Source of the DNA: NC2004 sp050874905
GTDB lineage: Bacteria; Bacillota; Clostridia; Lachnospirales; Lachnospiraceae
Length of the DNA stretch: 64,000 nucleotides
Assembly: GCA_050874905.1 (NCBI GenBank)
Contig: JBNMLP010000012.1
Span: forward strand, 28,498 to 92,497
Reading direction: 5' to 3'
The notes beneath the pieces are model-generated. The model was not told the origin of the DNA. It did not search any database and worked only from the letters and a program-made list of their open reading frames with translations. The position numbers and the translations under genes were made by a program. Positions 34,880 to 42,196 of the stretch are shown piece after piece. Each line of letters begins with the position of its first letter. The stretch's first letter is position 1.

Positions 34880-35950
34880 ATGAAAGAAATAAAATGGAAG
34901 AAAAAGAAACTTACGGTACCTGTGATCCAGGGTGGTATGGGCGTTGGGATCAGTCTGAGCGGTCTTGCCGCAGCCGTGGCAAAAGAGGGCGGTATGGGTG
35001 TGATCTCGACGGCACAGATCGGATTCCGGGAACCTAATTTTTATGACGACCCGATGGCGGCAAATCTTTCGGCAATTCCAAAGGAAATTGCCCGTGCGAA
35101 AGAGCTTTCACAGGGAAATGGTCTGATCGCCTGCAATATCATGGTGGCATTAAACGGATATGAGGAGTCGGTAAGAGCCGCGGTGAAAGGTGGTGCGGAT
35201 GCGATCATTTCCGGAGCCGGACTTCCGGCAGATCTGCCGGGCTATGTGGCAGGCAGTGAGGTTCTGATCGCACCGATCGTAAGCAGTAAAAAAAGTGCCG
35301 CGGTGTTATTAAAACTCTGGCACCGGAAATTTAAACGCACCGCAGATTTTGTGGTGATCGAAGGACCAAAGGCAGGCGGTCATTTAGGATTTTCCCTGGA
35401 GGATATGAAGGCGTATGAGGAAGGGCTCTACGAATCCTTTTATGAAGAGGAGGTCAAAGAGATCATTTCTGTTGTGCAGGGCTACGGTGCACTTTACGGA
35501 CATCATATTCCGGTCTTTTTAGCTGGTGGTATGGAACATCATAAGGATCTTTTGCATGCGATGGCGCTTGGGGCAGATGGCATTCAGGTAGCGACCCGGT
35601 TTGTGACGACCAAAGAATGTGATGCACATGTGGCATTTAAGCAGGCGTACATCGGCAGTCAGAAAGAAGATATTGCAATTGTAAAAAGTCCGGTCGGAAT
35701 GCCGGGGCGTGCGATCGTCAATGCTTTTATGGCAGAGGTACAAAAAGGGAAAAAATTTCCACCCAAACGCTGTCTGCACTGCTTGAAAAAATGCAATCCC
35801 GCAGAGATTCCGTACTGCATTTCAGAACGGCTGATCCTATCGGCACTCGGGCAGGTGGAACAGGGACTGCTTTTTTGTGGGGCAGGAGCTTATAAAGAAA
35901 CAAAGATCACTTCAGTAAAAGAAGTGATGAAAAGCTTGTTGGAACAATAA
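34880..35950 (+). CDS. FabK/nitronate-monooxygenase-like flavoprotein with C-terminal Cys cluster
   Basis: A 356-residue TIM-barrel flavin protein related to FabK and NPD enzymes: VIQGGMGVGISLSGLA, GGMGVISTAQIG, VIEGPKAGGHLG for FMN phosphate contact, PVFLAGGM and DGIQVATRFVTT. A C-terminal segment CLHCLKKCNPAEIPYC is not part of FabK and could bind a metal or Fe-S cluster. It is translated from GGAGG at the accDA end and is the last enzyme of the fab operon. It may be an alternative reductase, or the unsaturation or redox partner that the cluster otherwise lacks; neither is proven. Confidence 0.75.
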   Translation: MKEIKWKKKKLTVPVIQGGMGVGISLSGLAAAVAKEGGMGVISTAQIGFREPNFYDDPMAANLSAIPKEIARAKELSQGNGLIACNIMVALNGYEESVRAAVKGGADAIISGAGLPADLPGYVAGSEVLIAPIVSSKKSAAVLLKLWHRKFKRTADFVVIEGPKAGGHLGFSLEDMKAYEEGLYESFYEEEVKEIISVVQGYGALYGHHIPVFLAGGMEHHKDLLHAMALGADGIQVATRFVTTKECDAHVAFKQAYIGSQKEDIAIVKSPVGMPGRAIVNAFMAEVQKGKKFPPKRCLHCLKKCNPAEIPYCISERLILSALGQVEQGLLFCGAGAYKETKITSVKEVMKSLLEQ

Positions 35951-35965
35951 AAACATGCAGGATGC

Positions 35966-35994
35966 TTGACAAACAGGGGTTTTTTACATTACAT
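35966..35994 (+). promoter_or_regulatory. Candidate fabT promoter
   Basis: TTGACA (35966-35971), 17-base spacer, TTACAT (35989-35994). No TTTGA-N3-TCAAA box is visible here, so the regulator may not strongly repress itself. Confidence 0.5.
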
Positions 35995-36036
35995 TTAGCA
36001 TAGGAAAAAGGTTTTTTGGGACGAAGGAGAGATAGC

Positions 36037-36489
36037 ATGTCTGCATTTGAAGAAATCAATAACATCTGGGTCGATCTGTTTAATGAAGTGATGGAGTTGG
36101 AAGAAAAGGCGATCATCACAGAAGAATTTAAAGATATTACGAACAACGATATGCATATTATTGAAGCGGTAGGATTAGGCGAAGGCAACAACATGTCGAC
36201 GATTGCACAGAAATTAAAGGTGACACCGGGGTCGCTTACAACCTCCATGAATCAACTGGTGCAGAAAAATTATGTGATCCGTACCAGAAGCCACAAGGAT
36301 CGGCGGGTGGTGAACATTTCCCTGACGGAAAAAGGGGAAGCTGCTTACTACCATCACAAGGAATTTCATGAGCAGATGACGCGCGCCGCCTTAGCTTCTT
36401 TGCAGGACGAGGAGGTTCCGGTACTGGTGCGAAGCTTAAGCTCTCTTACCAAATTCTTTAAAAGCTACGCCAAAGAACCGGAGAAGTAA
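36037..36489 (+). CDS. fabT: MarR-family regulator, FabT-like
   Basis: 150 residues from ATG 36037 (GAAGGAGA upstream). The winged helix is visible as STIAQKLKVTPGSLTTSMNQLVQKNYV with the wing RSHKDRRVVNISLTEKG (long stretches named by their ends: about residues 50-90). Gene content and the operator on the fab promoter identify it as the FabT-like repressor of fatty-acid synthesis, which in streptococci uses acyl-ACP as co-repressor. In streptococci fabT opens the cluster; here it closes it and has its own promoter. Confidence 0.78.
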   Translation: MSAFEEINNIWVDLFNEVMELEEKAIITEEFKDITNNDMHIIEAVGLGEGNNMSTIAQKLKVTPGSLTTSMNQLVQKNYVIRTRSHKDRRVVNISLTEKGEAAYYHHKEFHEQMTRAALASLQDEEVPVLVRSLSSLTKFFKSYAKEPEK

Positions 36490-36501
36490 TACATGAAGCG
36501 C

Positions 36502-36545
36502 AAATGAGCCGCATAGCCTTATAAAAAAGGCTGTGTGGTTTTTTT
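36502..36545 (+). terminator. Terminator after fabT, abutting spmA start
   Basis: GCCGCATAGCCT pairs with AGGCTGTGTGGT around a TATAAAAA loop and is followed by a run of seven T. The ATG used for spmA begins directly after the T-run. Confidence 0.75.
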
Positions 36546-37136
36546 ATGCTCAATCGGCTGTTTAGCGGCATGTTGCTGCTTGGAATTATTGTGGGTGCAT
36601 GCACCGGTCATATCGGGGAGGTATCACTTGCCTTTTTGGACAGTGCAAAGGAAGCGGTCACGCTTTGCATCACGATGCTTGGAGTGGTAGGGCTTTGGAC
36701 AGGGATCATGAAGGTGGCAGAGGATGCCGGATTATCGGAAAAACTGGCACATCTGATGCGTCCGGTCGTCTCCTTTTTATTTCCACGTTTAAAGGGAAAA
36801 GAAAGTGCGGCGGCACGTGCCTATTTATCGGAAAATCTGGCAGTGAATCTGTTGGGGCTTGGCTGGGCGGCTACTCCGACCGGGTTAAAAGCCATGCAGG
36901 AATTAAATCAGCTAAGAATACGGCAGCAGATGGAGCATCACAGTCCCAGTGATGAAATGTGTATGTTTCTGCTGGTCAACGTGTCCTCCCTGCAATTAAT
37001 CCCGGTCAAGATCATTGCCTTTCGCAGCCAGTATGGGGCGGTGGACCCTTCTGCGATCATACTGCCTGCCATCCTTGCTACCACGGTATCAACGGCAGTT
37101 GCCGTGTGCTATGGAAAATGGAAGATGAGGAGGTGA
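36546..37136 (+). CDS. spmA: Spore maturation protein A
   Basis: A 196-residue membrane protein with several hydrophobic segments. Family features include the N-terminal KEAVTLCITMLGVVGLWTG, LMRPVVSFLFPRL and LLGLGWAATPTGLKAM, which follow Bacillus SpmA closely, and VNVSSLQLIPVKIIAFR. SpmA and SpmB are nucleoside-recognition-type membrane proteins needed for spore core dehydration. The chosen ATG follows a terminator T-run with no ribosome site, so the mode of initiation is unclear. The next gene, spmB, starts four bases after the stop. Confidence 0.88.
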   Translation: MLNRLFSGMLLLGIIVGACTGHIGEVSLAFLDSAKEAVTLCITMLGVVGLWTGIMKVAEDAGLSEKLAHLMRPVVSFLFPRLKGKESAAARAYLSENLAVNLLGLGWAATPTGLKAMQELNQLRIRQQMEHHSPSDEMCMFLLVNVSSLQLIPVKIIAFRSQYGAVDPSAIILPAILATTVSTAVAVCYGKWKMRR

Positions 37137-37140
37137 GGGG

Positions 37141-37701
37141 ATGCAGTTTTTTCATACATTATCTGATTTTTTACTCCCCGCCATTTTATTTTTTATCATT
37201 GGTTACGCTGTGTTTCAAAAAATGGATGTGTACCACTCTTTTTTGGAGGGAACGAAGGAGGGCTTTGGCATTGTGGTATCGATTGCCCCGACTCTGATCG
37301 CCCTGATGGTCAGCGTCGGAGTGCTGCGGGCAAGTGGCATCTTTGAGTGGTGTTTTTCCCTGTTGTCCCATGTGCTGAAACAGGAGGGGGATACGCTTGG
37401 TGTCGGTTCTTTGTTCTTTCCATTGTCGGTGCTTCCGGTCTTTGTGATCCGTCTGTTTTCCACCTCTGCCGCCTATGGACTGCTGCTGGATCTGTTTAAA
37501 AGCTGTGGAGTGGATTCGCTTCCATCAGTGATGGCAGCCATCAGCTTAAGTAGCACCGAAGCGATCCTTTACTGCCTGAGCATCTATTTTGCCTCCATTG
37601 GTATCACAAAGGTGCGCTGGACGCTGCCGGGAGCATTGCTTGCCACATTTGCCGGAATGGCGGCATCGGTTGTGTTAGCCAATCTTTTTGTGGCGGGGTA
37701 A
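37141..37701 (+). CDS. spmB: Spore maturation protein B
   Basis: A 186-residue membrane protein with the SpmB pattern LLPAILFFIIGYAVFQKMDVYHSFLEG (in part), APTLIALMVSVGVLRASG and FPLSVLPVFVIRLFSTSAAYG. It acts with SpmA in spore cortex and core development. Presence of the pair indicates sporulation capacity. No promoter is evident between the two genes. Confidence 0.9.
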   Translation: MQFFHTLSDFLLPAILFFIIGYAVFQKMDVYHSFLEGTKEGFGIVVSIAPTLIALMVSVGVLRASGIFEWCFSLLSHVLKQEGDTLGVGSLFFPLSVLPVFVIRLFSTSAAYGLLLDLFKSCGVDSLPSVMAAISLSSTEAILYCLSIYFASIGITKVRWTLPGALLATFAGMAASVVLANLFVAG

Positions 37702-37741
37702 AAAATAAGAAGATAAGCAGATCATGTACTGGATTTAATAC

Positions 37742-37770
37742 TTGCCAATGCGCAAAGTGAGTGGTATAGT
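37742..37770 (+). promoter_or_regulatory. Promoter of the pantothenate/CoA operon
   Basis: TTGCCA (37742-37747), 17-base spacer, TATAGT (37765-37770). Transcription would start near 37777 and give a leader of about 145 nt. Confidence 0.65.
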
Positions 37771-37776
37771 CACAAA

Positions 37777-37910
37777 TGGATGGTATTCAACCAAGTTGAA
37801 ACTGTACCCTTGAAAGCAAACAGAAGAAGCAGAGACGGCAGGAAACTGCCGGACTTTTATGTATGTGAATGCAGGGATAGAGCCATCGACTCTATCCCTT
37901 TTTTAGGAGG
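37777..37910 (+). promoter_or_regulatory. Structured leader with attenuator-like terminator (pan-type leader candidate)
   Basis: Three hairpins are visible: TTCAAC-CAA-GTTGAA, CGGCAG-GAAA-CTGCCG, and a terminator AGGGATAGAG-CCATCGA-CTCTATCCC ending in six T (37873-37904). The ribosome site AGGAGG follows at 37905-37910. A terminator between promoter and first gene implies conditional read-through. A pan RNA motif is known in leaders of pantothenate genes in Firmicutes; whether this leader is a member needs a covariance search. Confidence 0.6.
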
Positions 37911-37920
37911 AACATGGCAT

Positions 37921-38802
37921 ATGAACCGTCGGATCGGATTTATCGGAGCAGGGAAAATGGGAACCGCTTTAGGACTGTTTTTTCAGAAACATGGGGAGCA
38001 GATCGCCGGATATTTCAGCCGTTCTTATGAATCCGCCAAAAAAGCGGCAGCCGTTACGGAAAGTGCAGCATTTGATCAGATCGCAACGCTCATAAAGGAA
38101 AGCGACAGCATCTTTCTCACAGTACCGGATGGACAAATTAAAGCCGTATGGGATGAGATCAAAGATATGCCGGAACTGACTCATAAATTTCTTTGTCACA
38201 CCAGTGGCTCGCTGTCTTCTGAGGTGTTTCATGGAGCAGAATCACGGGAGGTAGAAACAGCCTCTCTTCATCCAATCTGTGCGATCGGCAATGCCGAAGC
38301 ATATGATGCACTGAATCAGGCTGTATTTTCTTTGGAAGGAAAAGAAAGCAAAGCGTGCAAAGCTCTGAAAGAGCAGCTTACCTCGTATGGCAATGAAGTC
38401 GTGCCTGTGTTAAAAGAACATAAGATGCTGTACCATGAGGCCTGTGTGGTAGCGAGCAATTTTCTTGTCGGATTGTCATATCTTTCCGAGCGGATGCTGA
38501 TGACCTGCGGATTTTCAGAAGAAACCGCAAGAAACGCACTGCTTCCACTGATGAAAGGAAGTCTTTCCAACATCGAACGTCTCGGAAGCATTGAGGCACT
38601 TTCCGGGCCGGTGGAACGCTCGGATGCGCAGACGCTTTCCGGACACTTAAACGCACTTTCTTCACTGGAACAGGAACATGCTGCATTTGATATATTACGT
38701 GCATCAAATATCTATAAACAGATGTCCGGGCTTTTGCTGGAAACGGCGCAAAAAAAGCATCCGGAAAAGGACTATGAAGCATGTAAGGAGATTGTAAAAT
38801 GA
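37921..38802 (+). CDS. Rossmann-fold/DUF2520 dehydrogenase, probable ketopantoate reductase
   Basis: 293 residues from ATG 37921 (AGGAGG ten bases upstream). The open frame extends further upstream but through the leader RNA. The N-terminal cofactor motif is IGFIGAGKMGTALG. The C-terminal domain with HTSGSLSSEVFHGA, ASLHPICAIG and ACVVASNFLVGL matches the DUF2520 type rather than classical PanE. It overlaps panB by four bases and opens a pan operon with no panE, so it likely supplies the ketopantoate-reductase step, as proposed for the alternative enzyme PanG in other bacteria. Activity is inferred. Confidence 0.72.
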   Translation: MNRRIGFIGAGKMGTALGLFFQKHGEQIAGYFSRSYESAKKAAAVTESAAFDQIATLIKESDSIFLTVPDGQIKAVWDEIKDMPELTHKFLCHTSGSLSSEVFHGAESREVETASLHPICAIGNAEAYDALNQAVFSLEGKESKACKALKEQLTSYGNEVVPVLKEHKMLYHEACVVASNFLVGLSYLSERMLMTCGFSEETARNALLPLMKGSLSNIERLGSIEALSGPVERSDAQTLSGHLNALSSLEQEHAAFDILRASNIYKQMSGLLLETAQKKHPEKDYEACKEIVK

Positions 38803-39626
38803 AAAACACTGTAGCAACATTTCAGGAAATGAAACAAAAGGGCGAAAAGATCACGATGCTGACCGCCTATGATTATTCGACTGCCAAGCTGATGGATGAA
38901 TGTGGGATCAACGCGATCCTGATCGGAGACAGTTTAGGCATGGTCATGATGGGATATGAAGATACCCTTTCCGTTACCATGGAGGATATGATCCATCATA
39001 CTGCCTGTGTCGCAAGAGGCGCAAAAAATGCATTGATCGTAGGAGATATGCCGTTTATGTCCTATCAGGTCAGCGTGGAAGATGCTGTAAAAAATGCAGG
39101 TCGTCTGATGAAAGAGGGAAGAGCCAACTGTGTGAAATTAGAGGGCGGTGCAACCGTCTGTGCACAGATCAAAGCGATCACCGATGCCTCTATCCCGGTT
39201 ATGGCACACCTTGGACTGACTCCGCAGAGCATCAATGCCTTTGGTGGATTTAAGGTGCAGGGAAAAAGCGAGGAAGCTGCACAAAAGCTGTTAGACGATG
39301 CTTTAAAGATTCAGGAAGCCGGAGCATTTGCTGTTGTATTGGAGTGTGTTCCTGCCAAGCTTGCAGAGCTGATCTCGAAAAAACTTACGATCCCGACGAT
39401 CGGAATCGGAGCCGGAGCAGGCTGTGACGGACAGGTACTGGTATATCAGGATGCCTTAGCCATTTATGGAGATTTCACACCAAAATTTGTCAAGAAGTTT
39501 GCAGACGTGGGCAGTCTGATGCGCGAGGGTATCACCTCTTATATTGAAGAGACAAAGCAGGGAACATTCCCGGCACCGGAACACACCTTTAAGATTGACG
39601 ATGAAGTCATTGAGAAGTTATATTAA
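38799..39626 (+). CDS. panB: 3-methyl-2-oxobutanoate hydroxymethyltransferase
   Basis: A 275-residue TIM-barrel enzyme that makes ketopantoate from 2-oxoisovalerate and methylene-tetrahydrofolate. Motifs are MLTAYDYSTAKL, ILIGDSLGMVMMGY with the metal-binding Asp, VKLEGGA, MAHLGLTPQS, and ECVPAKLA with the catalytic Glu. Start ATG overlaps the upstream stop (ATGA), indicating translational coupling. Confidence 0.96.
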   Translation: MKNTVATFQEMKQKGEKITMLTAYDYSTAKLMDECGINAILIGDSLGMVMMGYEDTLSVTMEDMIHHTACVARGAKNALIVGDMPFMSYQVSVEDAVKNAGRLMKEGRANCVKLEGGATVCAQIKAITDASIPVMAHLGLTPQSINAFGGFKVQGKSEEAAQKLLDDALKIQEAGAFAVVLECVPAKLAELISKKLTIPTIGIGAGAGCDGQVLVYQDALAIYGDFTPKFVKKFADVGSLMREGITSYIEETKQGTFPAPEHTFKIDDEVIEKLY

Positions 39627-39649
39627 AAACGAGAAGGAGGACATAGAAG

Positions 39650-40492
39650 ATGGAAGTAGTAAGTACTGTAGCAGAAGTAAGAGAGCGTGTAAAAGCATGG
39701 AAAAAAGAGGGATGTTCGGTAGGACTGGTTCCAACGATGGGATACCTGCATGAAGGGCATGGAAGCCTGATCACGAAAGCCAGAGAACAGAATGACAAAG
39801 TGGTAGTCAGCATTTTCGTAAATCCAATGCAGTTTGGACCGACGGAGGATCTGGAAAGCTATCCGAGAGATTTAGAAAAGGACAGTGCTTTTTGTGAATC
39901 ATTAGGTGCAGATCTGATCTTTCATCCGGAGCCGGAGGAAATGTATCACAAAGGCTTTTCTTCCTATGTGGATATGTCTGTGCTCACCGAGGAACTTTGC
40001 GGATTGAGCCGTCCGGTGCATTTCAGAGGTGTGTGTACCGTCGTTTCCAAACTGTTTCATATCGTTACCCCGGATCGTGCTTACTTTGGAGAAAAGGATG
40101 CCCAGCAGCTTGCTGTGATCCGTCACATGGTCGATGACCTCAACATGGATATTGAGATCGTGGGATGTCCGATCGTAAGAGAGGCGGACGGACTGGCAAA
40201 AAGTTCCAGAAACACGTATCTTTCCAAAGAGGAGCGCACGGCTGCATTAGTTCTTCACCGTTCGTTAGAGAAGGCGCAGGAAATGATCGATGCCGGCGAA
40301 AAATCCGCCGAGGTGATCATTGGAGAAATGACAAAGCTCATCGAGGCAGAACCGCTTGCCAAAATTGATTATATTAAAATGGTAGATGCACTTACCATGC
40401 AGCAGATCCCTACGATCGACCGTCCGATGCTGCTTGCCATGGCAGTCTACATTGGAAAAACACGTCTGATCGATAATTTACATGTGAACTAG
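39650..40492 (+). CDS. panC: Pantothenate synthetase
   Basis: A 280-residue nucleotidyl-transferase-fold ligase that joins pantoate and beta-alanine using ATP. Motifs are VPTMGYLHEGHGSLI (the HxGH ATP site), SIFVNPMQFGP, FGEKDAQQLAVI and SRNTYLS. It lies 23 bp after panB and 13 bp before panD. Confidence 0.96.
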   Translation: MEVVSTVAEVRERVKAWKKEGCSVGLVPTMGYLHEGHGSLITKAREQNDKVVVSIFVNPMQFGPTEDLESYPRDLEKDSAFCESLGADLIFHPEPEEMYHKGFSSYVDMSVLTEELCGLSRPVHFRGVCTVVSKLFHIVTPDRAYFGEKDAQQLAVIRHMVDDLNMDIEIVGCPIVREADGLAKSSRNTYLSKEERTAALVLHRSLEKAQEMIDAGEKSAEVIIGEMTKLIEAEPLAKIDYIKMVDALTMQQIPTIDRPMLLAMAVYIGKTRLIDNLHVN

Positions 40493-40505
40493 AAAGGATA
40501 CCGTT

Positions 40506-40913
40506 ATGTTAGTAAATATGCTGAAAGGGAAAATACACCGTGCCACAGTTACAGAGGCGAAGCTCAATTATGTTGGAAGTATCACGATCGATGAGGATCT
40601 GCTTGATGCAGCAGGAATTTTAGAATACGAGTATGTACAGATCGCCGATGTAGATAACGGGGCGCGATTTGAAACCTACACGATCGCCGGAGCGCGTGGA
40701 AGCGGCATGATCTGTTTAAATGGAGCTGCTGCAAGACAGGTGCAGTTGGGAGACAAGGTGATCATTATGGCATACGCACAGATGACGCCGGAAGAAGCAA
40801 AAACACACAAACCAAGCGTTGTATTTATCGGAGGAAAAGACAACAAGATCGAGCGTGTGACAAACTATGAGAAACATGGATGCTTGACGGATCAGCCGTG
40901 GAAGCAGGAGTAG
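40506..40913 (+). CDS. panD: Aspartate 1-decarboxylase
   Basis: A 135-residue pyruvoyl enzyme that makes beta-alanine. The self-cleavage site is Gly24-Ser25 in YVGSITID, the canonical position, which supports ATG 40506 over the downstream ATG 40518. NGAAARQVQLGDKVII is family-typical. It completes the pantothenate pathway in this operon. Confidence 0.96.
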   Translation: MLVNMLKGKIHRATVTEAKLNYVGSITIDEDLLDAAGILEYEYVQIADVDNGARFETYTIAGARGSGMICLNGAAARQVQLGDKVIIMAYAQMTPEEAKTHKPSVVFIGGKDNKIERVTNYEKHGCLTDQPWKQE

Positions 40914-40921
40914 GAGGGCGT

Positions 40922-42136
40922 ATGTTAAAAGGAAAAACCGTTGTGCTGGGAGTGACCGGCTCCATTGCGGCATATAAGATTGCAAATCTTGCAAGCATGT
41001 TAGTAAAAGCACATGCCGATGTCCATGTGATCATGACGAAAAATGCCACCAACTTTATCCATCCGACGACGTTTGAAACATTGACGCATCACAAATGCTT
41101 AGTGGACACTTTTGACCGGGATTTTGAGTTTAAGGTCAATCATGTCGGCATTGCGCAGCAGGCAGATCTGTTCATGATCGCTCCGGCAACCGCCAATGTC
41201 ATTGCCAAACTTGCCCACGGTATCGCAGATGATATGCTGACTACAACAGCACTCGCGACCAAAGCACCGATCTACATCTCACCGGCGATGAACACCGGAA
41301 TGTACACGAATCCGATCACACAGGACAATATCAAATGCTGTGCTTCTTATGGTATGACGATCATTGATCCGGCGGACGGGTATCTCGCCTGTGGCGATGT
41401 CGGAGCCGGAAAAATGCCCGAGCCGGAAACACTTTATGAGTATATTATAAAAGAGCTGGCATATGAAAAAACACTGCTTGGCAAACGGGTGTTAGTAACA
41501 GCAGGACCGACGCAGGAAGCGATCGATCCGGTACGCTATCTCACCAATCACAGCACGGGGAAAATGGGGTATGCCATTGCCAGACAGGCGATGCTTAGCG
41601 GCGCACAGGTAACACTTGTGACCGGGCCGGTAGCCTTAACCCCGCCTCCCTTTGTAACGGTTGTTCCGGTTGTCTCCGCTGCGGATATGTATGAGGCGGT
41701 TGTAAGCCGGGCGAAGGAGCAGGACATCATCATCAAGGCAGCAGCCGTAGCAGACTATAAGCCGGCGACGGTGGCAGAGGATAAGGTCAAGAAAAAAGAC
41801 GATGATATGAGCCTTGCCCTGACAAGAACCAAAGACATCTTAGGGGCATTGGGACAGGAAAAAGAAGAAAATAAAACAGGACATACCCCATTTTTATGCG
41901 GATTCTCCATGGAAACCAAAGATATGCTTGAAAATTCCCGGAAGAAACTGGACAAGAAGCATGTGGACATGATCGTCGCCAACAATCTGAAGCAGGCGGG
42001 AGCCGGGTTTGGAACCGATACGAATATCGTAACGCTGATCACCAAAGAAGGAGCAGAAGAACTTCCAAAGATGAGCAAAGAAGAAGTGGCGCATGCGCTG
42101 CTTATGCACATTGCAGCACAGATGGACAAAAAATAG
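40922..42136 (+). CDS. coaBC: Bifunctional CoaBC (phosphopantothenate-cysteine ligase/decarboxylase)
   Basis: 404 residues from ATG 40922, eight bases after panD. The N-terminal flavoprotein decarboxylase half has GVTGSIAAYKIANLASML, NHVGIAQQADL with the catalytic His, and SPAMNTGMY. The C-terminal ligase half has VLVTAGPTQEAIDPVRYLTN, GKMGYAIA and KAAAVADYKP. It takes pantothenate-derived 4'-phosphopantothenate to 4'-phosphopantetheine, so the operon runs from ketopantoate toward CoA. A kinase and CoaD/E are not in the window. Confidence 0.95.
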   Translation: MLKGKTVVLGVTGSIAAYKIANLASMLVKAHADVHVIMTKNATNFIHPTTFETLTHHKCLVDTFDRDFEFKVNHVGIAQQADLFMIAPATANVIAKLAHGIADDMLTTTALATKAPIYISPAMNTGMYTNPITQDNIKCCASYGMTIIDPADGYLACGDVGAGKMPEPETLYEYIIKELAYEKTLLGKRVLVTAGPTQEAIDPVRYLTNHSTGKMGYAIARQAMLSGAQVTLVTGPVALTPPPFVTVVPVVSAADMYEAVVSRAKEQDIIIKAAAVADYKPATVAEDKVKKKDDDMSLALTRTKDILGALGQEKEENKTGHTPFLCGFSMETKDMLENSRKKLDKKHVDMIVANNLKQAGAGFGTDTNIVTLITKEGAEELPKMSKEEVAHALLMHIAAQMDKK

Positions 42137-42196
42137 AAAATACAGGAAAAGACCACTATTGTTCAGAAAAGTTTTTATAATGAGGAGGATGAAATA

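Noticed and set aside
37780..37920. Longer N-terminus for the DUF2520 dehydrogenase
   Set aside because: The upstream frame runs through the promoter leader and the attenuator hairpin; AGGAGG and the Rossmann motif fit ATG 37921.
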